Assembly (NCBI GenBank): GCA_009823395.1
Contig: CM020511.1
Location: 20,380,001 to 20,444,000 of the forward strand
Origin: Thamnaconus septentrionalis
Lineage: Eukaryota > Chordata > Actinopteri > Tetraodontiformes > Monacanthidae
Length of the DNA stretch: 64,000 nucleotides
Direction: 5' to 3'
The position numbers and the translations under genes are program-made. The notes below the pieces were generated by a model. The model worked only from the letters and a program-made list of their open reading frames with translations. It did not search any database and was not told the origin of the DNA. The first letter of the stretch is position 1, and every line of letters starts with the position of its first letter. This document shows, piece after piece, positions 37,651-48,756 of this stretch.

Positions 37651-40600
37651 ACACACGATGCAGACTGAAGGTGACTTTTGCGTCCGGACCTGGGCCTGCG
37701 TTGTGAGCGACAACAGGCTCGTTTGTCGCCAGGTCTCAAATCTCACCAACGACACACACACACACACCCACATCCCCCTCACCCCCCCACACACACACAC
37801 ACAGAAACCTCCAGGGAGGGGGAAACGGGGTAAAAAAAAAAAAAAAAAAACTTCATGGAAGTAATAAATTTGTGCAGCAGTAACTAGTTCCCTGATCTGT
37901 GCACCTGGTGGGCCTAATTACATCCCCCCCACCCCACCACCACCACCACCACCACCACCCTAACCCCCCCGACAGCAGCGCTCCTGTTCCTATGTGGCGG
38001 CCGGCACCACCAGGGGCTCCTGTGCTCACCAAAGCGTCACTCACAGGAAATAATGTGCTGTGTGTTGTTGACGCTGGACAAGATGGCCGCAGCTCACTGG
38101 ACAAATGTTCACAACCGTCAGCTTTATCAAACGTCTTAAATTTCATCAATATGAACTTTGCCCTCTCTGCTGACGATGCATTAGTTATTCAGAGAGCCGG
38201 TGTGACCGCGATTGGCTCATTTCAGTGTTTTATTTTACGTCTCACCACAAGTTAATCCTGGACCGCTGCGTAACCCTGACCGGTCTATAAATTCTTTGAG
38301 GGAAGATGCTGAATTCACCTTCAGACACTCTGGAGTTCAGCATTTTAAGCGATTGTTGTCACTTAGTTACATGCAGGAAGTCTCACAGTTTTGATTTAAT
38401 ATACACTACCAGTCAAAAGTGTGGACACTGTACTTCCGATGCAATGTTTTTTCTTTAATTTTCATGACTATTGACACTGTAGATTGTCACTCAAGGCATC
38501 ACAACTATGACTGAACACATATGGAGTATGTATTCAACAAAAAAATTATTTGAGATGATTTAGAATAGCAACCCTTCATATAAAATATGTATATAACATA
38601 ACTTATTTACTGTAGGTATTTAACATTTTTTTCTTTTGCCACATTAATCCACATATCTTGCTCATATAGTTGATGTCTTCATTGTGTAACTACAGTGTAG
38701 AAAGTAGTCAAGATAAAGAAGAAACGGGTGTGTCCAAACTTTTGACCGATGGTGTAAATTAAAACATTATAGTTTTAATACAATGTGATATTCATTCATT
38801 CATCTTCTATACCTGCTTTCACCTGCCCTTTGGGTGGCGAGGGTCTGCTGGAGACAATCCCATTTGTCTCATGTTATATTCAGAAGTTGAAAACATAAAC
38901 TTTTGTTCCCAGATTTTTAACAATGTGATCTTTCTAACCTAAAAGAAAACACACCTTCTTTCTGATTTCCTCAGATAAAACCCCTGCTCTATTTCGCTGT
39001 CGGTGACGATGGTCAGGAATCAGCCAAGTGTCGTTACCCGAGAAGGACCAATTGAAATCACAAAGTCACAAAATTCAAACCACACATCCAGTCCGAGCAG
39101 CTGCACGCTGACGAGTCATGACGGTGGGCTTTTAGTCAGAGTCATCACCACCGCATCTGAGCCGCAGCCTGAGCTCACGTCAGCCTCCATGTGCTTCCCT
39201 CCCTCCCTCCCTCCCTCCCTCTTTCTTTTTTAAGTAATCCCACCACAAAGGCAGCCTGCACATGGAGCTTTGACTTGGTTTCATTTCCTCCTCAGAGGTC
39301 ACATGGTAATGAATTACCTGCGCCACCACTCCTGGTAATGTCCCCCGCTGCTCACAGCCGCCATAAACATGTCACCATAATGCTCAGCACTCTGCTCCGC
39401 CCAGCGCACCACCGCAGCGCGCTGCTGGCCGCCGCCAGGGGTGACGGAGAGATGCAGACAGCCGTCCACATGGGAGAGGGAGCCCTGCATCTGGTGTGTG
39501 TGTGTGTTGAGCGCAGGCAGGCAGGCAGGGTCGTGGGGAGCGTTATTAGAGGGCAGCAGGCGTCACTTCCTCCGCCGCCTGAGGACGGCTCCTTGTTGTT
39601 GATCCTTCCTCCGTTTCCTGTTTCGGGACTAATGAGAACGTGGCGGCGTTGCATCACGGTGGCGCTCGTTACACTGCCGCCTCTCATTCAGCCGCCGCCC
39701 GTCAGTGGCCACAGAGGGTTGTATATATCATCGATACGTCGGTTCGTGGGGAAAATGTGTTTTGTTTTCTGTCGGTTAATGTTTATCCGAGGTTCCGATA
39801 GGTTATATAGAGATCATTTATCATTCCAGAGTGCGATTTTATTAAAAGCAGATTTTCGAGGGGGGGTGTTCAGGCAGTCTTCAAGGTTCCCACGATCATG
39901 GAAAACCTGGAAAGGTCATGGAATTTGCAAATGCCATTTTTCCAGGCCTGAAAAAGTCTTGGAATTTTGTAAAATAACTAAAAGTTTTGGGAAAGTCATG
40001 AAATTTGAGCGAGTTTTTTACAAGCCAGCCGAATGCTAAGCCCAGTAGTAGTAGTTTAATCTAATTCATCGCCGTTATTTTAGACCAAGACAAACCCTGT
40101 GTCTGTATTTGGAATCTTTGGAGCAACAATTGTACCATAAGGTCATTTGCAAAGGCTCACATGTCTTTTAAGTATGACAATTAGTATTTATAGGTCGTCG
40201 TGGAAAAATCATGGAAATATTTTTCAGTTTGAAAATGAGTGGGAACCCTGAGTTTTCTTTAAAAAAAAAAAAGAAATTCTACCGAGCTCTAAGGAGCTTG
40301 GTTGGTTGTTGCTGATATCAGCTGAGCACTTCTTGTGCTCACCAGGGTTGACTCGTCAATACAGAAGGACTGGAAGCTGGGGCTGGTGGTGGGCCACCGA
40401 GGTGGGACCACCTGTGGAGTTTGATTACAGGGCTTCCCATCCCTCCGTGCGGCGCCTTCATCCCTTCATCCCAGGCCCTGCACTGCTGCCGGTGGCCTGC
40501 AAAGAAAAGCAGGAGTCTGGGGGGTGGTGGGGTGGGGTGGGTGAGTGGGTGGGGGTGCTGGCCCCTGCAGGCCTCCACCTCTCCCCCCTCAGCCCAGCCC

Positions 40601-43600
40601 CTCCCCCACCTGAGGTGTAGGTGATTTACAGCGTGTGGGAGCAGATTGATCCACCGCCGCCGGGCCTCGCCGTCAGGCTCATTAGGGGATCTCGCTGGAG
40701 GGATTTGGAGCCACACACACACACACGCACACACTCACCAGCCCAGTCTAGTCTCAACACCACCTCGGCCTTCTGGCGGGGCAGCAGGGGGAGCGGCAGC
40801 ACGGCACGGCACGGCACGGCTCAGCTCAGCTCGTCTCCCCGAGCCTGTTTCCATGAGTCTGGCCCGAGGGAGCAGGAGAGGCGCGCTGTCTTTCTAATAA
40901 CACTAATGAAACACTTGCAAAGGAAACGCCATCAGGGGGCGTCGCTGCCGTGTGACCGCACGCCACTGGCATTCAGGCCGAGCCGAGCCGAGCCGGGCCG
41001 AGTCGGGCCGAGCCGCTCCGATGGTGATTCGCTCTCAGAAGCGCGATGCCCCCTGACAGATCCCACTGACTCGGAGCGCTTTGTGAAAGAGGCGCGTGGG
41101 TTCAGTTGGTTCACTGGTCTGCAGCACTTTGACACTGCTTCCTGGACTGAACCAAGGCAGAACCTTGCATTAGTGTGTGTGTGTGTCTAAAGCCAGAAGA
41201 TTTCTTGTTTTATTCTGAAGATAGCAAACATTTAAAGCAGCTTCTTTAAGTAATTATCACCTTTATTATCTCTACAGAACTAGTTTTTTTTTCCTTGATT
41301 TGTTTCATGACCCCTTCACACCACTCAATGGAAACACCGCCAATTTGAAATTTTATAAATATCGCTTTTATTTTGCGAAAGACTGTCATGGAAACACAGC
41401 TATTTGTTGTTTTTCCTTAAGAAATGTATGAAAATATAATTTAATGCAGTGAGCGCATGACAATTTTTTTTTTCTTTTGCACCTTCAACCAGGAATTCCA
41501 GCTTTTTTTTCAATTATTTTCACCAATATCCAAATATTTCTGAAGCTGTGATTCATCACTCCACAGCAGCAGCCCACTGTGTGTAAATGAGCCTGTGGAT
41601 GGAAAAGCACTGTGCCAAACCTTTTTTTTTTTTTTTTTCTCCTTAACCACATGGGGGTAGCAGCCTGTCGCGGCTCCACCAGGGGAGCGAGGTGAAGGCC
41701 GGCGAGCTCTTTTATGGGGCATCTCTGCTCTCCCACGCAGGCGGCGGCAGGGGAGCGAGTGTTTGAAGTGAGGCCAGCTCCACCTCGGGGTGGCTGCTGC
41801 GCTGGGTGGGGGAGCGCCTATTGTTGGGCCTTTTAGCGACGCTGAGTAAGGCGGCGGACGTCTGGAGGCGCAGCGTGGGGGGAGCAGCGGCTGTGGCGTA
41901 CCGTCGTCTACGCTACCAGGCAGGGGTATCAAACTCAAATACACAGTGTGAAACAATGTAAAACTTGGACAACGTCACGGGCCAACGTTGATATTTATCG
42001 AAAAAAAATCTTCCTCCAGATAGAACCAGGAGCCTTTTTATATGGAGCCAAACACGTTTTGCCTCAGTTTGAATATGGAACAAGCAAAGCTTTGTACTAT
42101 ATAATAAATAACTTAATATCGTACACATGTAAAATCATTGGAATAAATAAAATGTCTATAAAAAAAATTGTATGCAGTAAATTCAACCGAGGGAACAAAA
42201 GTGCGCCTGGGTCGAGAGAAAGTGAGTCAGGAAAGCATCAGCATGACAAGAAGGAACCGGAGCTTCTCCAGGAAGTCTGAAGCAAACAGTCTCCCAGACG
42301 AGGACTCTGGTCTAGACGGCGGTCGCTGCTGACGTCATGGTTCTGCGTTTTGTTGCTGCAAACTGCTCAGTATCCTGAATTCTGAGGCTTGTCTTTGTCT
42401 TCACGTCCGTTTTGGAGCCAGTTTGGACTCCACGTGCAACACATTTGTACGTCCTCTGAGGTCCCACGTTAAACCAATTTACACCTCGCAGCCCGTCATC
42501 ACCACTTCCACCGATTAACCATCCTGAAAACTATCTCTGGGAAACAACATATTTAACCTTCCGTGTTTTTCTGTCTCCTTGGACTCACTCAGACACAGAC
42601 CCACGTCTTCTGGAGAAGCAGGAGCAGCAGCAACCCACTTATGTTGCCCTCAGCTACATTAACAGGTAAGAAGTAGATCTGCTATCAGGACTTTTTCCAT
42701 ATTTATTCCATTTTTCAACAGTAATATGTCTGTGAACTCTTTTGAAATGAGAAGAGCCGTCCTTTTCCTTCCTCCACTTTCACACTATTGAAATGTTCCT
42801 CTTGTGACATCACACTGGGTACTGACACCTCACCCAGGTACCTGACAAAACACAGCCACCTTGTCTTTATCCTCCTCCGATTGAGTGGCAGTTACAATAA
42901 AACATTCATTTTCGCAGGTAGCTAAAACTTTTGAGCGCTTTTGAGGGAAGCTGAAAACAAAGGGCTAAACATCCTGAGTTTTCTTTATGAATAATTGACC
43001 ATGTGAGGCCCCTCCAGTGGAGCCCGAGGACGAAGAACCAAAACTCAAAGTATTCCTTCTTATTCTTGTGTGAGGTGGTCTGGAGCAGTTCCACACTTGT
43101 CCTCCGGGGGGACGACGAGCCGCTCGCTCTCTGGTAGCCGCTGGGCTTCTTTTATTGGCCCGACGTCGTCTCAGTCTCTTTGATACGGCACTCAGATGGC
43201 GGCGGCACCAGGCCAGCGGTGCGAGGGGCTCCACCGCTGTCTCTGACACACACACACATACGCACACACACACACGCACAATAGTCTTGATGTGGCTGCT
43301 GCTTAATTTGTTAAATCCACTTGTGCTTTACGGCGTCTGCGTTGCCATTTTGACTCTCTGATTGACACTCGCCACTGACTTTACTGTCTGCCATAAAGCC
43401 GCTAGTTGCGTTTTTGATGGGAGGAGAGCCAGTGATGTTTTCTTTTCAACTGGAGCGACTCGTCACTCCTCCAGGAGGAGAAACGTCTCCTGGCAGCCCT
43501 GCTGATTTTTATTAAAGGCCCCTTGTGGAACATTTGAAGCATCTGCTGGCCTGAAATGACATCCAATATACCAAAATGTGTTTCAGTTGGATGAAGATGA

Positions 43601-45516
43601 TGTTTTCAGTCTGACGTCCCATAGCTGCTGTAATACAGGAGTGTGACATCAGAAAACAAGGGATACGCTTTCTGACCACTAGCTGCCGCTAAATCGCAGC
43701 TGCTGGGCCTTTAATAAACCACAAAAATGAAGCCCACCCGCTCTGAAATAAAAGGCTTAGCCCTGACTATCCGGACCATCCTGACCATCCGGACCATCCT
43801 TACCATCCTGACCATCCTCATTCCCTCCTGTGGTCCTCCAGGTTCATGACGGAGGCGGCGCGGCGAGAGCACGAGGCCGTGAAGAAGAAGGCGCAGCCCA
43901 AGTTGTCGCTGGCGCTGACGGGCAGCCTGTCCCGGGGCAACGTGTCCACCCCGCCTCGCCACACCAGCGGCAACCTCACCCCACCCGTCACCCCGCCCAT
44001 CACCCCGTCCTCCTCCTTCCGCAGCAGCACACCCACAGGTAAGGCCGCCGCCGCTGTCTAGCCTGGAGGAGGCGTTTCAGCTCCAGACTCACTGGTCGAG
44101 AGACATCTGACCTGGTGAAGGAGAAGTGAACTCCTGCCAGGAGGACAGACGGGAGACATTGTCCCATTCAGATAGATAGATGGATGGGTGGATAGATAGA
44201 TGGATGGATAGATGGGTGGATAGATAGATAGATGGATAGATGGATGGATAGATGGATGGATGGATGGATGGATGGATAGATGGGTGGATGGATGGATGGA
44301 TAGGATAGATAGATAGGTGGATAGATGGATGGATAGATGGGTGGATAGATGGATGGATAGATGGGTGGATAGATGGATAGATGGATGGATGGATAGATGG
44401 ATGGATGGATAGATTGATGGATGGATGGATGGATGGATAGATGGATAGATAGATAGATAGATAGATAGATGGATGGATGGATGGATGGATGGATGGATGG
44501 ATGGATAGATGGATGGATGGATGGATAGATGGGTGGATAGATGGATGGATGGATGGATGGATGGATGGATGGATGTTGGTCTTGGTTCCACCATCTGAGA
44601 TCACCTGGTGTTTGTCCCTCTAAGTATGTAGAGCTTCCAACCAAGGTACCTATTTTCACAGGAGGCTGTAAACAGAGGGCTAAATATGCTTTCAAATAAG
44701 TAAAAGTAAAAAAAAACAACAACAACACTACACCACACTGCAGTGATGTCATCATCATTCTTCCCTCCAGTTGCTTTTCCCATCCACAAATTATGTCAGC
44801 TATGCAGCTGCTGAGCAGCGTTGGGCTCTCAGGACTCTCATGGCACGACATCCTTCATAATTAGCCGACGAGACGATAGAAGCTCAATAAAATCCATACA
44901 TTCTTTCCCACAACTGATGTTTTTTTCATGTTCAGTATTTTTCCCGTAACTTCCAGCATGACACATGGAGATTATGGGAACGCCGGGAATGATTCACACC
45001 ACGTATTGGCCCCCGCAGGCTGGAATGCCAGGGCTTCACCCACCGCCGGCGATGAGCCACAAAGAGCAAACGCACACACACACACACACACAAAGATCTC
45101 AACAGCGGTTTTGATGAATGGCTCCTCCCTCCCTGCAGGTAGCGAGTGCGACGAGGACGACGTGGACTACGAGGAGTCGGACAGCGACGAGTCGTGGACC
45201 ACAGAGAGCGCCATCAGCTCCGAGTCCATCCTCAGCTCCATGTGCATGAACGGCGGCGACGAGAAGCCCTTCGCCTGCCCCGTACCGGGCTGTAAAAAGA
45301 GGTACAAGGTGGGTTCCTGCCGGCGCAGCACTCTCACCTTTCAACAACGACACTGCAGATTAAACAAGGTGTGAAATATCCCGGCCAGATCAGACGGAAA
45401 CTGCGGAGACGGTTTCCAGTCTCGGAGAGTGAAACTGGGATCTCCCGCTGCTCCAGAGCATTTCTGTGCCATGTCAACATCGACGCACGCATCTCATCCA
45501 CTTCAGTAATGAAGAG

Positions 45517-45551
<35 letters not shown>

Positions 45552-45694
45552 GAGTTTCCATTCGCATCTGGCGTGTATGTGGTTTAGGAGAAATTATGTG
45601 CAGCTTGAGAAAATTGCACGGCTGACGTGGACGACAGTTACGGGCCGACGACTTCAGTCTGAGGCAGCAGGCGGCATCAGGGAGCCAAAGAACC

Positions 45695-45726
<32 letters not shown>

Positions 45727-45999
45727 TTCGCACGCCCAAATCCCTGTCTCCACTGCACCAAATCGCAAAGAAAAAAACTTTATTTATAAACGTTGCCGCG
45801 CATCTTTGTCTCCTTCCAATGGCTGCAGAATGTGAACGGGATCAAGTATCACGCCAAGAACGGCCACCGGACCCAGATCAAGGTGCGCAAACCCTTCAAG
45901 TGCCGCTGCGGGAAGAGCTACAAGACGCCTCAGGGTCTCCGGCATCACACCATCAACTTCCACCCGCCCGTCTCCACTGACATCATCCGCAAGATGTAG
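34308..45999 (+). CDS. jazf1: JAZF1 zinc finger protein 1, complete (five coding exons)
   Basis: JAZF1 (TIP27) is a nuclear C2H2 zinc-finger cofactor. It represses the nuclear receptor NR2C2/TR4 and is associated with the NuA4/TIP60 acetyltransferase complex; in human endometrial stromal tumours it is fused to SUZ12. Joining exons 34308-34422, 42593-42665, 43842-44038, 45139-45308 and 45829-45999 gives an open frame of 241 residues with every splice phase matching; the human protein is 243. Zinc finger 1 uses C14, C19, H32 and H37. A Ser/Thr/Pro-rich linker with [13 protein letters not shown] and an acidic [12 protein letters not shown] stretch follow. Finger 2 uses C175, C180, H193 and H198, and finger 3 uses C210, C212, H225 and H230. 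The end is IIRKM-stop, lacking the two terminal glutamines of the human protein. Start context is ACCATGA within a CpG-rich 5' region. It is head-to-head with creb5 and tail-to-tail with tax1bp1. Confidence 0.97.
37203..37304. mobile_element. Short MITE, deletion derivative of the element at 49487-50016
   Basis: Ends read TAGCTGCGATTCCATGAC and GTCATGGAAAGGCAGCTA, which are inverted repeats. The right half (CACCAGTTTTTTATTGCCAT ... CAATTCTAGGGGTC) matches the right end of the longer element at 49487-50016. A third partial, reversed relative is near 41309-41405. Confidence 0.72.
37557..37647. repeat. (GT)n microsatellite, ~91 bp
   Basis: An uninterrupted GT array in jazf1 intron 1. Confidence 0.97.
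38401..38756. mobile_element. Tc1/mariner-type MITE
   Basis: Ends read TACACTACCAGTCAAAAGTG and GTCCAAACTTTTGACCGATG, a good terminal inverted repeat with TA at the borders. The internal AT-rich part shares ATATCTTGCTCATATAGTTG with two other copies in the window. Confidence 0.82.
39882..40250. mobile_element. hAT-like MITE with GGTTCCCAC termini
   Basis: The element starts CAAGGTTCCCACGATCATGG and ends GAGTGGGAACCCTG. It is internally rich in TCATGGAAA-type motifs, as in the common fish family with these ends. An intact target duplication was not found. Confidence 0.65.
41187..41310. repeat. Segment repeated in inverse at jazf1 3' end
   Basis: Starting beside a TG run, the segment AGAAGATTTCTTGTTTTATT and GATAGCAAACATTTAAAGCA closely matches the reverse complement of 47700-47822, including the adjoining CA/TG microsatellite. 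Both copies lie within or at the end of the jazf1 transcription unit. Confidence 0.75.
42593..42665 (+). CDS. jazf1: jazf1 coding exon 2
   Basis: The exon is 73 bp and encodes [20 protein letters not shown] followed by SYIN and the first two bases of Arg. The acceptor is CTCACTCAG and the donor AG/GTAAGA. Confidence 0.96.
43512..43714. mobile_element. Short TTAA-flanked MITE
   Basis: TTAA at 43512-43515 is followed by AGGCCCCTTGTGGAACATTT; the other end is GCTGCTGGGCCT followed by TTAA at 43711-43714. The first eight to ten bases are inverted repeats. It is 203 bp with no coding capacity. Confidence 0.6.
43768..43818. repeat. ACCATCC tandem array at jazf1 exon 3 acceptor
   Basis: About five units of the type GGACCATCCT sit 20-70 bp upstream of exon 3, where the branch point and pyrimidine tract would be. 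Confidence 0.85.
43842..44038 (+). CDS. jazf1: jazf1 coding exon 3
   Basis: The exon is 197 bp and encodes [20 protein letters not shown] and the [10 protein letters not shown] ... [12 protein letters not shown] region that links finger 1 to the acidic stretch. The acceptor (CCTCCAG) is preceded directly by a short tandem array at 43768-43818. Confidence 0.96.
44039..45138. other. jazf1: jazf1 intron 3
   Basis: The intron is dominated by a 400-bp GGAT/AGAT array (44168-44575). The remainder has a short old repeat fragment (CTGTAAACAGAGGGCTAAAT near 44666), seen elsewhere in the window, and a CA run before exon 4. Confidence 0.7.
44168..44575. repeat. (GGAT/AGAT)n tetranucleotide array, ~400 bp
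   Basis: GGAT and AGAT units alternate with occasional GGGT. The six-frame His-Pro-Ser-Ile peptides across it are artefacts. Fish SINEs often end in (GATG)n, so it may have grown from such a tail. Confidence 0.95.
45139..45308 (+). CDS. jazf1: jazf1 coding exon 4
   Basis: The exon is 170 bp. It encodes the acidic [20 protein letters not shown] block, [15 protein letters not shown] and the first half of finger 2, ending at KKRYK in phase 0. The donor is AAG/GTGGGT. Confidence 0.96.
45309..45828. other. jazf1: jazf1 intron 4
   Basis: A 520-bp intron with a T tract at 45521-45547 and a GA microsatellite at about 45703-45726. Nothing else is seen. Confidence 0.75.
45829..45999 (+). CDS. jazf1: jazf1 coding exon 5 with stop
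   Basis: The exon encodes [13 protein letters not shown] (second half of finger 2), the linker [11 protein letters not shown] and finger 3 ([21 protein letters not shown]), ending in IIRKM and TAG at 45997-45999. It is nearly identical to mammalian JAZF1. Confidence 0.97.
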   Translation, partial: NVNGIKYHAKNGHRTQIKVRKPFKCRCGKSYKTPQGLRHHTINFHPPVSTDIIRKM

Positions 46000-47822
46000 C
46001 GGCCCGCCGCCGGGATCCCGCTCCGGGCCTCCAAACATCTGGACAGCAGCACCACCACCGCCTTCAACATCCTCCTCTCTCATGCTCATCATACTATTTT
46101 TGCATGATTTTTTTTTTTTATGTCTTTTACTCTTCTTTCTTTTTTTATTTAGAATGTCAGATCTTTATATTGTTCACAGTTTTGTATTTTTGCACACTGA
46201 TTTTATTGTTGTTGTTGTTTTGTTTAGTTGTGGAAGGCTGTTTGCAATCAGAGAGGAACAGAGGGAAGACCCTGCTGTTCTTTTGTCACTGTTGCGCATT
46301 ATGTTTGGGCAACACGGTGGCACAGTGATAGAAAAGGCAAAGAAAATGGATGGACAAAGTACGTTTAAGGGGCAGGAAGGAGAGAAAAAGAATTCATTTA
46401 GGTTAAGAGGACGCTGGAAATAGCTGATGCCCAGGAAAAACTTGTCGTTCATCTGCGTCCTTTCAACATGAGCCGTCTGTTTTTTTTGTCAGCCTTGTTT
46501 TCACTTCCTGCGCCAAAGCAAGATCTCAGGTGACGTAGACAAGCGTTTCACCGCCACAATCCCGCCCAGACGTTCCGACGGTGCGTTCGCCGTTAACCGG
46601 GATCCTTGGCGAATTCTGTGTGCCATCGTTACTGAACTTTGCTGTCGGTTCAAACTGTTTCCCTCTCGTTTTTCAGAGGGAGTTTAGCACTTTTTTGAAG
46701 CAAGTTGCCAACAAGTCAACGTTTTTGTTGGGTTCTCTCTCTTGCCAGTATCTTTTTGTTCTGTACAGTATCTGCCAAAAACAAGGCACACGTGGCTCGT
46801 ACCTCTCGGCCAGAACGACATACGCCAAGCGTCCAGTGTTGTTTTCAGTATTTGTGAGTGTTCTGGATGTACAGTAGTTGCCTGTTATAAAGACCATTCC
46901 AATCAGCAGAGGCCCCTGGCCTGCTTACATTCTGACTACTCCTTTTGATTTCTTTGCAGCGAGGGAGAACATTGAAGCCTTGGTTTTATCCACAGGCAGC
47001 GATGTTAAAGGGGGAGAGTCAATCCTACAGTCAGACATGCAGGATTCCTTCCCGCTTAAAGTGCCATTCACCCAGCCAGGTGCTGCTGAGGAGGTTCAAG
47101 CAGTACAAAAAAATACTTTTTTTTTTTTTGTGTGTTCTGTGTATTTGCAAACAAGGTCTTTGCTGGTGCTGTTGTACAAACCAGCCTGTCAACACTGCTG
47201 TTCAGCATGGAAGACACTAGAATCGGCCTGAAGATTTCAAATGGAAACACTGTCTGTTAAGATGCAGTAGCGTTACATTAGCAAGCACATTCACATGCAA
47301 ATACTTCCTGGTTATGTGGCTCATGTTTGTATTCACACTCAAATTTGCCATCCTTGATTTTGGAGCGTCCTGTCCCTTTAACCATATACGCATTGTGCAC
47401 ATTCACATCATCACCTTCATGTTTGTGTGGCGTGAAGGCGGAAAACATTCTTTTAACGATTGTGCAGAAATAAACCCCGGACTCTGAACACACCACCACA
47501 CACAAGACTGAGGCTGAGCCAGAAGGACAGAGTTCTACTGCCTGGACGGAAGAACCGAACTGCTGCCCAACTAAGAACGACGACAATGTTTTACTGCCAG
47601 TATGACAAAAGTCTTTGATAGTGTATAGTGAATGTATTGTCATGTGTTCAGTGCATTAAATTATATTTTCATACATTTCTGGAGGAAAAACGACAATACA
47701 GTTTCAGAAGAAAAAAACAGGTTGTGTAGAGACAATAAAGGTGACGTACTGTATTACTTTAAGAAGCTGCTTTAAATGTTTGCTATCTTTAGAATAAAAC
47801 AAGAAATCTTCTGTCTTTGGAC
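46000..47822 (+). other. jazf1: jazf1 3' untranslated region and candidate poly(A) signals
   Basis: No further coding sequence is seen after the jazf1 stop. The stretch has the T-rich, ORF-poor character of a 3' UTR. Candidate AATAAA hexamers occur at 47734-47739 and 47793-47798. The last ~120 bp resemble, in inverted orientation, a segment of jazf1 intron 1, so the distal end may derive from a dispersed repeat. A short fragment at 46309-46333 resembles the 5' end of the SINE at 51070. Confidence 0.6.
47700..47822. repeat. Inverse copy of jazf1 intron 1 segment
   Basis: The reverse complement of this stretch matches 41187-41310, with a CA microsatellite (47837-47861) next to it just as a TG run adjoins the other copy. 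It carries both candidate jazf1 poly(A) hexamers. Confidence 0.75.
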
Positions 47823-47874
47823 TCTTTGTGTTGTATCACACACACACACACACACACACACCAGAGTTGTAACC

Positions 47875-48756
47875 AGACTTTATTAGTTTATATTGGATAC
47901 ATGAATGTCACTTGACAAATTAAACATACTGTAAAATAAGTTAAAGTTGGAACGGAGAAGCAGAAAAGAAGGGAGTAACTGAAGAAAAGCTCACCATGCA
48001 CTGATTAGCTGATGATATTGCAGGTTGAACAAGTCTGGTGATCTCAACCCAGTTGAAAATATAGAAAGAAAACCTAACGTTAACACAAACCTATAGTACA
48101 CAAAGGCTCCAACAACATCATTGGCTTTTTTTTTTTTTTTTTTTTTAAAATAGATGATCTGATGATATACTTTATAATCATGACTGCGATCGGCGACTGG
48201 CTGCTGCTCTGACAGAGTGAGCGAGGGTGAAACTCATACCAGGATGTTTAAGCAGGGAACCATTTGGTTGGATGTGAGTTTCGGTAAACATTTATCTCTT
48301 TCCCTGATTCGTTACGTCCTGTAGGCTGACAAATCTGTGAGCAACCATTCAAAATTTTAAAATTTAGTGTATATGTACGTTGAAACAGTCTTATGCTATC
48401 GTCCCTCAGATCTGCGACTATGGAAAGCTATCACCCCTCCCACCACCCACCCCTACCCCTTCCCCAAAACCAAGACCCTAAATCTGCTGCCCCCCTGTCG
48501 GGGCGCCCAGCCATGAGCACTGGATTACAATGTCATGTTGAAAATATCACATCACCTCTAAGTCGAAATAACAGAGCGAAGAGTCAGTAGTGTCCTAAAG
48601 AGCAGATCTTCAGACCATGGACATGCAGAGAAGGAGGTTTGGATTTTCCTGTTATTTTTTTTTTTTTACTTCTTTATCTTTTTTGAAAAGTGGCGACAGG
48701 AAGTAGGCAGACCGGATGAGCTGGCTTTTTTTTGTGTGTGTGTGTGCGTTTCTCTC
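47875..48756 (-). other. tax1bp1: tax1bp1 3' untranslated region
   Basis: About 0.9 kb follows the TAA stop without coding features. A minus-strand AATAAA (TTTATT at 47879-47884 on plus) is a plausible poly(A) signal. A T-tract at 48127-48146 reads as A-rich in the transcript. Confidence 0.6.

Larger units (their letters stand above)
34423..42592. other. jazf1: jazf1 intron 1
   Basis: This 8.2-kb intron has no coding exon on either strand. It holds several mobile-element remnants: a short TIR element at 37203-37304, a Tc1/mariner-type MITE at 38401-38756, a hAT-like element at 39882-40250 and a segment near 41187-41310 that recurs inverted at the jazf1 3' end. It also holds a GT array (37557-37647), CCACC and GGCAC/CCGAG pentamer runs and a consensus CRE at 42330-42337. 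Confidence 0.65.
42666..43841. other. jazf1: jazf1 intron 2 with a TTAA MITE
   Basis: No exon is present. The intron includes a 203-bp TTAA-bounded palindromic-ended element (43512-43714), a short CA run near 43245-43278 and, against the exon 3 acceptor, a tandem array of ACCATCC-containing 10-mers. Confidence 0.65.

Noticed and set aside
38796..38870. Fragment resembling the reversed tail of a GATG-tailed repeat
   Set aside because: Similarity is limited to the ATTCATTCATCTTCTA-type tail and a short GGCGAGGGTC stretch; boundaries are not resolvable.
39191..40039. 282-residue plus-strand frame
   Set aside because: It spans a CCCT repeat, a CA-type run and the start of a hAT-like MITE inside jazf1 intron 1. 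There is no recognisable domain.
44058..44851. Long minus-strand frames with His-Pro-Ser-Ile repeats (up to 227 residues)
   Set aside because: They are direct translations of the GGAT/AGAT array in a jazf1 intron and have no independent coding support.
46309..46333. Possible second SINE in the jazf1 3' UTR
   Set aside because: Only about 25 bp resemble the SINE 5' end, with no B box or body, so it is too short to annotate as an element.
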